In this document: positions 25,201 through 38,599 of the stretch, one piece after another
Numbering within the stretch: position 1 is the stretch's first letter
Layout: every line of letters starts with the position of its first letter
Source: Aquanectria penicillioides
Lineage: Eukaryota; Ascomycota; Sordariomycetes; Hypocreales; Nectriaceae
Assembly: GCA_003415625.1 (NCBI GenBank)
Contig: PYIU01000002.1
Coordinates: forward strand, 1,054,001-1,118,000
Direction of reading: 5' to 3'
DNA: 64,000 nucleotides
Notes under the pieces: generated by a model
What the model was told of the DNA's origin: nothing
Databases searched by the model: none
The model's input: the letters and a program-made list of their open reading frames with translations, nothing else
Made by a program: the position numbers and the translations under genes

Positions 25201-25855
25201 GCTTCGGCCGACTACTGTTGCATCTTCATCCTCCTTACCAGGAATGGAGGTCCAATGTATGGCTAGAACAAGTGGTTTGCAAACGGGACAGATTCTCCCT
25301 GCCCTTACAAGCGTGAAGATTTATGGCCGGGCATCTCCCAGTCACACGTACCAAGTCACAAGCGTCATCTCCCCCCAAGATGCCGGTAAGAAAGCGGGTA
25401 TTCCTCTTGGTATTCCCGGAGACAGTGGAGCATGGGTCATCGACCGCCGTCATGGTCAGCTTTGCGGGCACGTTCTAGCTTGGAGCCAGCGAAAACATGT
25501 CGCCTACATCTGTCCGATGGATGTGCTGCTGCTAGATATTGCCGAGACTCTAGAGGCACATGAGGTAAAGCTTCCAGGAGGCGAGCCCGTGGTTACGCTA
25601 GGATATGAGGAAGATCATCGATCGTCCAACGAGAAGCAAGCCCCAAGACATCCTGACGAAGACCTTGATGACCTCATTGAGGAAGAACCGGAAAATCAAG
25701 ACCTGCCGCCCCGGCTGGTGACATCTGTCAGCACAAGGGATCATTCCAGTCATCGCCAAGGGGAATTTCGAGTTGCAGTGCCAGCGAGCGTAGCTCATCG
25801 AGCCCAATACGCCTTGACACTTCTGGCGAGCTCGGGGGCCTGGCGAGTCGATTAG
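22260..25855 (+). CDS. HeLo-like / pseudokinase / trypsin-like protease multidomain protein
   Basis: Two exons, 22260-24054 and 24108-25855 (53-nt intron, GTAAGC to TTTAG), encode about 1180 residues. Residues 1-190 resemble HeLo-type domains: [13 protein letters not shown], a helical segment [16 protein letters not shown], and [16 protein letters not shown]. Residues about 215-545 resemble the kinase-like domain often paired with HeLo, but the catalytic loop is HGH (361-363) instead of HRD, and the DFG site reads FDLF (396-399), so it should be a pseudokinase; [15 protein letters not shown] follows. A Lys/Ser linker (554-598) leads to a chymotrypsin-fold-like part with His in TVHHM (782 or 783), Asp in EVDWALFEF (924) and Ser in GDSGAW (1038). 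A strongly acidic insert (817-858) sits between His and Asp. No signal peptide, so a cytosolic role is likely. Function is unknown; a cell-death or self-recognition role is inference. Confidence 0.85.
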
Positions 25856-26125
25856 ATGAGATGAGCATGAGTGGGAAGTTTGGAATTGGCGTTAGTGGGT
25901 AAGGGCAGCATTTTATGCAATCTCGACCTAAGTATCGACTGTTCATTTGTTTAACATGGACCTGGAGGATTGGATACCCTGTTTGATGAGTATGAGTATG
26001 TAAGGTTATTGTTGTGGTAGAGTGAGAAGTGCCGATGCGCTATTAAAGATTGTGATATCTCATAGTCACTCTTAAACTTGCTCTTGCAGCTTTGAGGATT
26101 TGCGGATATTGGAATGAGAAGTGAA

Positions 26126-27124
26126 CTACATGAAATCATCTTCCCAGTTTTCATCTCGCTCCTGGTTGCTTGACCCGGCCATGTTCTCCTCCGTGAAGAG
26201 CTCGTCATATGCATGGTCCTTTTGCCACTTCTTTTCCTTCCACTCTTGCGCCTGGCGGGCTTCTTCCTTGCGCTAAAAAACGTCAATTGTCTGTCAGGCA
26301 GGATCCTGTGCTTGCTTGAATAGCCTTACCCGTGTTAATTGAGATGCCTGCTCTCGTTTGCGAAGCTCCCTCAATCGGTCGTCCCTCTCCTGCTTCAAGT
26401 CGGGCTTCTTTTCCACCTTGGTCTTGTTCAGACGGTTGACAATGGGATTTTCGCGCTGGGTCACCAGTATCCTCTTGACCTATGTCATTTGTGTGAGCGA
26501 GGAAACTCGGGTCAAGCTCAAAAGGGACGACGAGCATACCTTGCGCTGGTCCTTAAAGCCAACTTGGCCAACCTCCATGCTACCATCCTTCTTCAAGTTG
26601 GACCATGGAGTATAAATGACAGTGATATTGTCTTTCTTGTTACCTAATTTCATGGTGTTAGCAGGTCTTCAAGACAACGGCTGCTTGTCTCCTCAAAATG
26701 GCAACACAATTACCTTCAATGGAGTTGGCCTTGGTCAATTGAGCAAGGTCCATGACGAGTTCCTCAGGTAGCGAGTCCCATTCTTGTCCATCCCTCATGC
26801 GGAGATAAATATGCGCACTGGAGAGCTTGTCCACGTGGAACTATTGGGTTGCAGAGTCAGTTGTGGTTCCAAGCACAATCTTATCAAAAATCGAGGTCTC
26901 ACCCTATGCTGCGGTTAGCAAGAGCTTTCATGGTTTCGCAACTGCAAAATAGTCACCAGACATCCTCCTCCCAGCCGAACTTGATCAAGTCCTCATCTGG
27001 CATGTTTTAGCGGCTGGGACACTGTGAAGCTGCAGAGAGGGTCATGCATACTCTCGAATTTGTCCTTGCCAACGTAGACGAAGCCTGAGGGTTCGACCAC
27101 GTTGGAAGTGAAGTAGTAGACCAT
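26126..27124 (-). CDS. JLP2: CCDC25 / Jlp2 homologue (NFACT-R domain protein)
   Basis: Small conserved eukaryotic protein with an NFACT-R (DUF814) domain; human CCDC25 has 208 residues, this one about 213. Proposed exons: 27124-27052, 26996-26957, 26903 (one base), 26840-26714, 26643-26540, 26479-26330 and 26272-26126. It starts [14 protein letters not shown], continues [17 protein letters not shown], then [15 protein letters not shown], the conserved core. The C-terminal half is a highly charged Lys/Glu/Arg coiled region ending in an acidic EDDFM. The human protein binds extracellular-trap DNA at the membrane; the yeast homologue is poorly known, so a function here is not assigned. The Trp codon at the second splice needs one extra G: either a 1-nt exon or a missing base. 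It converges on the HeLo-protease gene with 270 bp between stops. Confidence 0.9.
26903..26903 (-). other. Candidate 1-nt micro-exon in the CCDC25/Jlp2 gene
   Basis: Reading the minus strand, exon 2 ends with TG at 26957. A 53-nt intron (GTGACT, branch GCTAAC, acceptor ATAG) ends at 26904, one G follows at 26903, then a second intron (GTGAGA, branch CTGAC, acceptor AATAG) runs 26902-26841. TG+G rebuilds the conserved Trp before FHVD. Confidence 0.5.
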
Positions 27125-30100
27125 TTTTGACTCGTATCTGGCGGGATCCTTCGCCTAGCAGTGTGTGGGTAGTGGAAATCCTAAGGTGCCGCTGGTAATT
27201 TACGAGTTAGACAAGACAATTCTCCCCATGCTCATTCCAGCATGGAGTGAGGGGGATCATGGGCAAAATTTGGCGGTGCAGAGATACTTTTGTCCTAACT
27301 GAATACCGACTTCTGTTCCCTGTAATCGCGCTGCAGAGGCGCTAAAAGTGAGCGAGGCAATAGTGCAAATGTACTGGTCAGGCTTGCCCTCAATCTATCC
27401 ATCCTTGGCACGTGACACTGAGACACTGGCATGGGATGCATGCGTAATCGAACGTCAACCGACTCGCAACACTATGAAATTCGGCATCAATCTATGCTCG
27501 TGGTTTTTTGGATCCCTTTCTCTCGCCCTTTATCTCAATCTAAATGGACTTGCACCGTCAGATTTATAGTGCTCCCCTGTTTGCGCATTTCATAGCGCCT
27601 CCAAGAACCCATACCCTCTGCCTCTAATCAAGCTACTACACCAAACCTGAAGGCGTGCCTGGAGCTATGTCTTGTCTTGGCTTGCGCATTTACCCCTCGA
27701 CTGCCACCTTGAAAATTTATGCTTGCTTCTTTGTGTCTGATGAGAAATCCGGCGAAAACATGCCCGGCCACCGCTCATTCTTGTGATTCTGCTGGGCCGT
27801 TGAGGTCGGTAATCAAATTCGCCGCACTAAGACATGCACGAATCAAGGGTCAGTGATGGTTCTAGCTATACTCAGTCTAGGAACAATACGCTATCAGTTC
27901 TCATCTATAGGAAAACCACGCATCTCAATTTGGAAGTCATGACTGCACAGGATCCTCCACAAGACTGCGTTGCCGAGTGTGAAGCCCATAATCAAATTGA
28001 AGGGTGCACTACGCCACTTATCCCATTATGACCTATACCAGTCGATCGGCTTTTGCTTGACAGCTGAACACAAGAACCTGCAGATCGAATCGGGGATCGG
28101 AGATCTATTACACCGATGCAGAAACTTTGACCGGCTAATTGTCTGCCCTGTCCCGTTTTCTTTCCCTGGATGATGCAAGATGCCGGGGCAAACACCAATA
28201 AAGTAGAGCCACACCAAGCCTCCTGATAGGGTTCAAGGGTGTTCTAATAGTGCTCAAAGAAGCATAGAAACGGCGCCTAAACAGAATTTAGCGGGTCGGT
28301 TTTCCTTTGTTGTCATGCGGAATGTCGATGGCCGTTGCACGTGCGATGTCTCTCATTTCTCACGGCCACAGTTTCACAATGTCACAGTACCCCATGAATT
28401 GCAGGATAGACGTCTCACAATTCATCTGCATCATATGCCGTCCTTCGTATACCGCATACGGTAATCGGCGGCGCCTCACATCGTTTGGGCAACCGAACTG
28501 GACCCCTATTTCAGCCAACAACGCCCTAGCCTGAAGTTTCCTCTTCCCACCCTCTGAGACGAGGCGTCCACACACAGATCTTGATTGACCCATCACATAC
28601 GTTTCATCCAGCTTATTGTTTACCCATGATGCATTTTTCCTAAGACAGAGATCCTAACTGTCAACCTTACATTACAATGAATCGGTTGGGCCCCGCGCCC
28701 CCGCTGAGGGAGGTGGAGGCAGCCTGGCGAACCCTTTCGTACCCTCCTTTGTAGGCCTCCCGCATATGCCCGACAATTTTCGGATGGTATAAGCCAATCA
28801 TCTTTGATGTAACATCGCAAATAAAACAATGGATGGGGGTCGCTCTGTGTGTTTGCTCTGGAGCCTGCACACTAGAGTGGTTTTGTTTCTTCTGTCAGTT
28901 GCACCAGGAGAGTTAGACATAAAGGTGAAACAGGTTTGGCAGGCTTTCTGGCAGATGCTGAAGAGATAATGCTATTGCGAGTTACTTTGTAAAGCCCGGG
29001 TGTTTGAGGCTTGGGGGGGATTACCGTCGGAAATAGTGTGACATATCATATTACTATCCCCAAGCAATATATCAATATTTCCACTGTTCCTCGAGCTCGA
29101 TCTTCATTCCCCATTGTGTAATTCAAGACCGAAAACTGAGGACCACTTGGTGCTCTAGGCGGTATGCCTTCATTTCAATCTTAGACAGCCCTATAATCAA
29201 TACCAACAGTAATGCCTGCCACAAGAGGCCTTGGCACAGAAAATCTCCCGATTGGCCAACCAAAATGAGGCTGTGAGTTCAAGATCATTTGCAAGCACGG
29301 CATGTCGCGAACGCCACAGTTCGGAGCATGACGCATCCGAAAGCCTTGCGCCACGAATCTCGATGATCTGTGGTTTGATAGGTAGTAGCCGGGTGTGTTT
29401 ATGGTGCTGGCTGACGCAGCAGGACCTGTCAAAGCACATCCAGCCAACCAATTCGGCAAGCCTATGGGTATGAACGTAATATGCGAGAGAGGATCGTCTC
29501 TAGGCCGTGGCTGACATCACCGACGTCATCCCATGGTCTAGATGGGTTGGGAAAGTTTGGATGTGCCATGTCAACGCGTTACACTCCCTTGTACGTATTA
29601 TAGGACAGGGTGAATGAGTGGGACGAGACTCAGGCTATAGATTGACGGCTGATGTCTCAGTTCAGAGACCCGGCGTGGTATTGGTGTTGATTCCGGATCC
29701 GCTGGTTACGGATATGCCGGGCGGCACCGCCAATGTATATAGTAAAAGCAACTGCAACGGCATTTGTCGAATGTGGATCCGCAAAGTGGAAGAGTTTCTC
29801 AACCATCCCGCGACTCACATGAATACATGACTTTAACCAATGCCACGTGCGTTATCGCCATGAGATGAGAAAAGTCGTGCTAGCACGAGAACCCCTGCGG
29901 TCTGATCAGTCGAAATCCGGAGCTGGGTAAACTGACGGCCGTCTCGCCCCATGCTGTTAAAGATTCGATCTTCAAGACTAGCGTACCTATATTCGCGCTC
30001 AACCAACTGACAGCGGATGTCTGTGCCAGATAGATCTCCAGCAGTGACATCTCCCGTTACATCATGCACGTGTAATGATGATTTTCCCCAGCAAGCTACC

Positions 30101-30733
30101 GGGTGGCGTCGCAAGGGGCGAGCGAGGAACGGGGTCAAGCTCCCCGCTGACCTGGAACTCCTAGGATCCACATCGTCCCCTGTCATCGAGGTCTAACTGC
30201 ATGTATCGTTGAGAGATTGGTGGGAGATGTGTCTTGGCAGCTGAGAGGGAAGTGCAAAAAAACCCCCACAAACATGTCACCAGCTGGTGTCACGGGGGTG
30301 GGAGTTTTCTGGGTGCGGTTGACTGAAATTTGTATGATTTTTATGGATCAATGTCTCCTCATGATGGCACAAATTGTCAGCCCACGGGACAATTTGATGG
30401 GAATCGAGATGGCGCAAAATATCATGGTCTCTGATATTGACAGCAATGTACATAATAAACCGGTTCCAGATCCACCCAACACGCATCTTGTAACCCAAGC
30501 ATTAAGTCTAGCCTAATAGCCAAAAGGTAGATCCCTGACGCCGTCCCCGGAAACTGCTCTGCTGTGTGTCCTGCCAATCCATGAAATCATGGCACTGCTG
30601 AAAAGGTCCTCGAAAGGCTGCTGACTCAACCAGCTGTGTGAGGTGGTACAACATACAGCAGCGCGGATCATGCTTCCCGTTTGTCCACATCTCCACTACC
30701 TCTTTGCACAAAGGCAAAAAAAAAAAAAAAACA
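27125..30733. other. 3.6-kb gene-poor region
   Basis: Lies between the start of the CCDC25/Jlp2 gene and the stop of the velvet gene. Base composition is ordinary. No frame shows family motifs or a believable exon chain. A poly-A run at 30718-30731 adjoins the velvet 3' end. Confidence 0.45.
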
Positions 30734-31260
30734 TTAGGAAATAGAAAATCCGGCGGCTTCTAGGGTGGCCATAAAATTGCACTCCCTCGCAGCTAAATCA
30801 CCATACACATGGTTAAAGATGGAGGGTTGAGGGTTTCCAGGGAGGGGGGTGGTCACTCACATGGTGACTGGCTAGCCACGGCTTCCTCCAGGATGGAAAT
30901 GCGACGAGTCTCGATCTGTTCATGGAGCGTTGCCCCATTCGGATCCTCGTATGCAACTTTGTAGACATCCACCCTGATTTTGTATCGTCCCCTGTAAGCG
31001 ATAGAAAGATCGGAGAATACGAAGACCACGGGGGACCCAGAGGAGTCAGACTGTGGCAGGGGGACGCCCGTCGCAACTGTAGTCCCAGCTAGCGCGCCGT
31101 CCATGACGTCTCCATGGCTCCCCAAGAGGACCACCATGGCGAAATAGTAGAAGCCTTCTTGGGTTCCTCTGGACGAAAGCCGAGCAACGACGGGTGGGTA
31201 TAGGATTTGTCCAACCTGGGCCTTCTCCGGAGGCTGGACTGCAATACTGAGAGTGGGCAT
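30734..31260 (-). CDS. Small velvet-domain protein
   Basis: Velvet proteins are fungal transcription regulators that link development and secondary metabolism. Exons 31260-30861 and 30792-30734 (intron 68 nt, GTGAGT to TTTAG) encode 152 residues, close to the bare domain. Signs of the fold: an N-terminal strand LSIAVQPPEKAQVG followed by YPPVVARL (the PPPIVQL position), LAGTTVATGVPLP, then VVFVFSDLSIAYRGRYKIRV, the most diagnostic velvet segment (FFVFPDLS..EG.YRLR). After the splice SARECNFMATLEAAGFSIS occupies the place of the usual S.K.FPG...S..L..QG. The usual ARMCG and DRRPIDPPP elements are absent or shortened, and there is no disordered tail, so it is divergent from VeA, VelB, VosA and VelC. 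The exon 2 choice is moderately secure. Confidence 0.75.
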
Positions 31261-31821
31261 TTCGGGAAAATTAGGTGTTTTGTCGAGAAACTCTTTGGGT
31301 TGCCGGTTGGCACTGATATGCCTTCATCAAAATGACAGGTTCGAAATCAATCCTCATCTCCGGGAGAGCCTTGATATATACCCCTTGGGACCGGACTTTT
31401 TTACTCACTGGACCGGCTCACCCCTTCCGTGTTAATACACACACCCAAGCAAGCAGTGAACACCAGCGGAAAGCCTCCAGCAGCTCGAACGCCGTCGACT
31501 CGTCGTGATCCGTGAACTCCTGGTGAGCGTGATCGATCGGACAGCCTGCTTGTCGCGTTTCACAGCTCAGGAAAGAAAGAAAAGAAGCTCAAGAGAGTTG
31601 ATGTGGCCGGCTGCGGTCCACTGCGTGAATCCAATGTGGGAGAGAACCGCCACGGCTGCAGGGGATAGGTTGAGTGAGCACATGGGCGCTCAGGGCAAGC
31701 TGGAGAAAGCCAGGTATCAGCCCTTTAGGTAGTTTTCCTTTTGGGCATGAGAGAGAAGGAAAAAAGAAACGAGGAGAAACGGAGAGCAAGGAAAAGAAAC
31801 GAAAAAAGACGGCAGTCCGAG

Positions 31822-31842
31822 AAAAAAAAAAAAAAAAAAAAA
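31822..31842. repeat. Poly-A run (21 bases)
   Basis: An uninterrupted A homopolymer inside a longer purine-rich stretch that begins near 31740. Confidence 0.9.
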
Positions 31843-32182
31843 GAACGAAGCCGACTGGCAGCTCCCGGAAGCATCCGTCTGCAAAAGGGAGCAGCGGGCA
31901 GCAAGCTGTGAGCGAATCGAGAGGATAATATTGCCGACAAATTCAGCGTGGCAAGAGTGTGCAGGTTTGTGTGCAGCAAACTTGCTAGGTTGTGTGGAGC
32001 TTTCCAAGGAGCTTCAAAACGCAGGATCCTGCAACTTGAGCGTCCAAAAAAAAAAAAAAAATTTACTCCAGAAGCGACAGCTTGGCAATTTGATAATGGG
32101 GTCCATGGGGAAAAAGGAAAAGCCCATCCAGCAACACCACGGATCGACGCATTCGATTTGTTGGCAACAGCTCCCATCCCCT

Positions 32183-32312
32183 CCCTGTACCGGTACCTGT
32201 ACCTGTGCCTGTATCTGTATCTGTACCTGTACCTGAGCCTGGGCCTGGACCTGGGCCTGGACATGGACATGGACCTGGACCTGTAATGCGCCTGTACCTG
32301 TTGTGCCTGTGC
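32183..32312. repeat. Degenerate 6-bp tandem array (CTGTAC/CTGGAC type)
   Basis: About 20 units of CTGTAC, CTGTGC, CTGTAT, CTGGGC and CTGGAC in register over 130 bp, with a clear switch from CTGTAN to CTGGNC units near 32240. It is open on the minus strand as an Arg-rich dipeptide repeat, but nothing shows that it is translated. Confidence 0.85.
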
Positions 32313-34552
32313 TTTTGTGCTGTGTCCAATGCCGCAGTGCCCTGCCTACGCCATCGTGACCCTTGCTGGCTTAGACTCTAGTCCCTCCATCCCTCCCCCA
32401 TCCCACAACTCCCGCAGGCTCCAAGCCTCGGCCGCCGGCGGTTCCTGGGACGGGATTCCGCTGAGGAATGCGGCTCATGGTATCCAAACTGTTTCTGTGG
32501 ATGCAGCCACAGATTGGGCAACAAGCAATGACTATGTTCACTAATCAGGCACGCTTCGGGAGATAGATTTGACAAGTCAACGGTCTGCGTTCGATCCGCG
32601 TTGCTTAAAAGCCGTGTGTCTCGGGGGTCCGCCTGTCTCATCTCAAATGGCTTGGCGGGCCATAAAAACCTCGGGGCAGTAACGCCGTGAACACTTATGA
32701 TGCAAATTCCGGTTGAGCCATCCCGAGGCTGCGATCCTCGATTGCACTTTCTCCCCCCCCCTCCAGGTAAGAGACTGGCGAGAAACTTTGTGAAATTTCT
32801 CTTAGACAGAGGGTCACCAGAAAGGCATTCCTTATCTCCGGACCAAAGGAACAATTGCCTTTTTCGGAGCTGCTGCTGCTGCTGATGGAAAAAGAAAAAA
32901 TAAAGGGAAAAAAAAAAAAAAAAACCCCCAAGAGGGAGGGAACGACACAGACACGCCCTCACAATCACAATCTGACTCTCACACAGAGAGAGACACACGC
33001 CCGGATAGAGTGAGATACCAAGGTCAATAATCTTGCCAGGGCGAGATGATTTTCGGGTTTGACTCTATGTGCTACCACAAGGTCACATCAACCATGGGCA
33101 ACGTCAAGGGGCCATGCCTTCTTTCGCTGACCTTGAAGGATTCGCTAAGCCGAGTTTGCAAACAACTCTGATCCAACACGACGACATAAATAAGCCAAGG
33201 ATCGGAAGGAGATTTCAAGCGAGTTTCAAGGACCATTGCTTAGGGTTTCTGACAATGACAAACTCAAACTCGCTTCCCTCCGCTGCGTTGAGCAAGAGGC
33301 TTGACTAAGCAATGACGTTCCCTCGGCATCGCCTTTGGGTGGAGCGTTTCTCAGACAAGAACACGCGCGAAATAGCCCTGCAGCAATCACGGAAGGATGA
33401 GGAACAATTCCCAAGAGCCCGGTGTCAGGGAAAAGCCACCTGCACACGACGACCAGATTCGGACGCCACCACGACCACGCAATTCCCTGATTTCCCTCTG
33501 ACCACGGCACAACGCTGGGTTGTGCCCAGCGCCTTTCTTGGACAAAAATTAACGTGTGCGGGGGTGGGTTGGAAGAGTGAGAGAGGGAGGGGGGTGCCAC
33601 TCAGTTAGTCTCCGCCTCCCTCCTCCAGACCAGACGGCAAACGAACGTCCCGTCTATCAAGGCGGGCGATCTACCCGGCCGGCTGCCGGTGGGTTGGTAT
33701 TGTGCCACAACCAGGTCAGCATAGCGACTCGGACGGCTTCCAGTCACCTAATCGTATACAAGCCTCATATGCACAGCGAGGCTCACAAGGGCCGTCCGCG
33801 CCGAACAGGCTCCTAAGGATTGTTTCGGGACGTCACCTCCTGCCAGGCACGACCTCGGATCGTGATGACTTTTCGAATAGCGGAAATCTCGATCCGCCTT
33901 TCCTTGTCAAATTGCTCCTCGTCGACCCCCGTGAAAGCATGGACGAAACGAGGCCTGCCTGGGATTGTGGTGGCTATGATTCTGGACCATGCCTTGAGGA
34001 TCAGTAGCGACGGGGTTCTCCTTGCTGAAACCCACCCCCACGGGCCCTGATCGAGTTGTTTAGGGATGGCGCTGTCACCTCCGGGAGGGGGAGTCGGGCA
34101 TGCGATCCGCGACAGGTCACTATTCTATGTAAGCCACGCCATCAAAGGTCCGAAGAGAGATATTTACATGTATATGCACTTTTTAAACCTGTCAAGTTTG
34201 TGTGTCTCTTTTGACGCTCGGTACATGGCGGTGAAGTCGATGGTGGCTGTAAGTTTGGTGTTAGCGTCACGTCATTCGACATGTTGATATGCACCATATA
34301 TCACACGGCCACCTCAATGAGCCGCCCTTCCTGATTTAGCGCCCAACGAAGACCAGACGAAACTGTGCCAGGTACTTTAAACCCCGATGCCGCGAGGCGT
34401 ATGTCTGATCTTCAGTTTTTGATTCTCGCCTGGTGATCGGCGAGAATCTACGGAGACACAACCGCCGGCTCTGCGGTTGCCATCAACCAGCTGAAGCAAG
34501 ACAGCACAGGACCAACAAGATGAATTAGCCACATTATCCTTTGTTTTCGCTG

Positions 34553-34571
34553 CCTACCTACCTACCTACCT
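34553..34571. repeat. CCTA tetranucleotide run
   Basis: Almost five CCTA units in a row, about 350 bp upstream of the GH1 start codon. Confidence 0.85.
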
Positions 34572-34869
34572 GATCATTCTTTATCGAAGGGGAAAAAAAA
34601 AAATTATGGCAAGATTTGTCCCTCAGTTATAGGGTGGTCACATGATTCCGTTGGGTCGCTTCCCCGGCCCTGTTATCCGATGACTTCTTCCAAGGTTCCA
34701 CGAATCAACCTCTCACTTCTTCTAGGCCCCGCATCGTGAGCGCGGGGTTCTGTGGGGATTGGAATGGCATGACTGCGGCGAAGACGGCCTTGAACGGGTT
34801 CAAGAGGGAGGGCCCTGCCAATTTACAGGAGGATGAAACTTGGATCTTCAGACAGACTATACTCATTGA

Positions 34870-36406
<1,537 letters not shown>

Positions 36407-37025
36407 ATTCAAGCTATAGAGGCAGTTCGTCTAGTCAGGAATAGCAAAAGAAGTCATCATCGTAGTGTGGTGGTCTGTTGGCAAAACTCAGCCATCTCGC
36501 GCGCTGGTCTGTCTGGCCTGTTCTCAACTATCCAATCTTGACAACAGTTCCGTAGGAGAACCCGAGACGGGAAGGTTGATGATGACGCATCCCAGAACGC
36601 CAAGTATGGAAATTCCGCCTCTTGGCCATCTCATGATGAGTGACGCATATTTGATCCACATTTCGCGATCGACCAGATCTAGGATAAAACCCAACCCAAC
36701 CAACCCCCCACTTTCCGCCCCGGACCCTTCACAATCAATTGCAGTCCAGGCTGCGATGCGCATTGTGAAAAACAACAAATCTCACCCTCATCCTCGGCTT
36801 ATGCGGGCTTTCTACCATTGACACCCGCATCGGCGTCCGCATTGTCATCGCCGTAGCCGTGCCGTCATCTTCGCGAGCTCAATGCCCTCGCTGCGTCGCC
36901 GCTTTCGTCAAGACTGGTAACCAATTGAGCTCCGCGCCTCCTGCGTGACGCCTCCAGACGCTCGCTCTCGCTCAACTCCTCCCCCATCTCGTCGTCCGGC
37001 CGCTGTTGTCGTTGTCGCCGCAGCC
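36407..37025 (+). promoter_or_regulatory. Spacer and probable promoter of the MFS gene
   Basis: Tandem spacer of 620 bp between the GH1 stop and the first in-frame ATG of the next gene. The C-rich stretch from about 36700 onwards is typical of a 5' leader. No defined regulatory site is claimed. Confidence 0.35.
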
Positions 37026-38599
37026 ATGGCGGCCGCCCCTCGAAGCTCCGACAACCCCCACCGGGATCCGGACCATGAGGCCTCGGAGACGACGCCTCTC
37101 CTTGCCGCGGCCTCGGCCGGCCCGTCCATTGCGGATCCGGACACGGAGGCCTCGACGCTTGTTGGATCCACGGCCCCGGCAGCAACGCCGCCTCCGTGGC
37201 CGGCACGGCGACGCCCACGCCCGCGCCCGCGCCCGCGGCGGCGCCCAAGCCGCTCCCCAAGCTGCAACTCCTCCTGCTCTGCTTCGCGCGCATGACCGAG
37301 CCCATCGCCTTCTTCTGCATCTTCCCTTTCATCGCCCAGATGATCCAGCGGAACGGCCACCTGCCCGCCGCCGACATTGGCTTCTACTCGGGCCTCATCG
37401 AGTCTCTCTTCTCGGCGACGCAGATGGTTGTCCTGGTCCCGTGGGGCCGCCTCTCCGATCGGATCGGCCGCAAGCCAGTCCTGCTCTACAGCCTTGCTGG
37501 AACCGCGATCGGGCCTATGCTGTTTGGCATGTCGACCACGCTGTGGCAAATGTTCGTGTTCCGCTCCCTCGCCGGCGTCTTCTCCGGCAGCAGCCTCATC
37601 ATCCGCACCATGATCGCCGAGATCAGCACCCCGGAAACGCAGGCGAGCGCCTTCAGCTGGTTCGCCTTCGCCAGCAACCTGGGCATCTTCCTTGGCCCCA
37701 TTCTCGGCGGCGTCCTCGCGGACCCTGCCGCGCAGTACCCCAAGTTCTTTGGAGGGATACAGTTCTTCAAGGACTATCCTTATGCGCTCCCCGGCTTTGT
37801 GACTGGCGCCATGGGCGCGACTGGGTTCCTGGCCTGCGCCTTTCTCCTCAAGGAGACGCTCAAGAAGAAGAAGAACCAAGGCACCGAGTCCGAAGCCGCC
37901 GCGCCGCAACCGTTGATGTCTACATGGGAGATCCTGAAGGCTCCTGGTGTTGGCGTTGTGCTCTGGGTCTACGGCCACGTCATGCTTCTCGCCTTCGCCT
38001 TCACTGCTATCCTGCCTGTGGCGCTTTTCATACCCATCTCCCTCGGCGGCGCCGGTCTATCGACTAGCCAGATCTCCGCCTTCATGGCGCTCCAGGGCGC
38101 CAGCCAGGCGGCGTGGATGCTGCTTGGATTCCCCAGGCTGCAGCGCAAGTTCGGCACCAAGGGCATCATGCAAGTCTGCGCCAACGTGTATCCCTTCTTT
38201 TTCTTCGCCTACATCATCTTGAACTTGCTCTTGCGCAACGGAAGCGATACCGCCATGATCATTTTCTGGATCCTGGGATTCCTCGCCGCTGTGCTGGGGC
38301 CCGGCGTCGCCATGGCCTTTATCGGCGTGCAGCTTGCTCTCAACGACGTTTCGCCCAGCTCCCAGGTTCTGGGCACCCTGAATGCCCTGGCCTTGACTCT
38401 CTCTAGTGCTGTTAGGTCCGTCGTGCCCGGCGTGTCTACCGTAATCTATGCCGTTGGAATTCGTGGCCAGATCTTTGGCGGCCACCTAGCGTGGGTGATA
38501 TTGATCCCTATTGCCGCCGGCTTCACAGTGATCAACCGATACTTACCTGACAAGCCAGCCTCTAAGAACGATGAAGAAGAAGAGGAACAGGAAAATTGA
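37026..38599 (+). CDS. MFS transporter, DHA1/TetA-like (YCR023C/ZIF-like)
   Basis: Twelve-helix proton antiporter-type carrier. The clean frame from ATG 37196 gives 467 residues. A better N-terminus starts at ATG 37026 in another frame: it carries SETTPLLAAAS, the acidic dileucine-type head usual in this family, and joins the main frame if one C is added to the CCCC run near 37172-37176. Motif A is GRLSDRIGRKPVL between helices 2 and 3; the loop also has FRSLAGVFSG and AEISTPETQASAF, and LGPILGGVLADP marks helix 5. The central loop is Lys-rich (KKKKNQ) and the tail ends in a run of Asp/Glu. Substrate unknown; plant ZIF and bacterial tetracycline carriers are distant relatives. Confidence 0.88.

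Noticed and set aside
36908..37978. 356-codon minus-strand frame opposite the DHA1 transporter
   Set aside because: Shadow frame of a GC-rich gene, made of Arg/Glu/Gly runs; the plus strand has clear MFS motifs.
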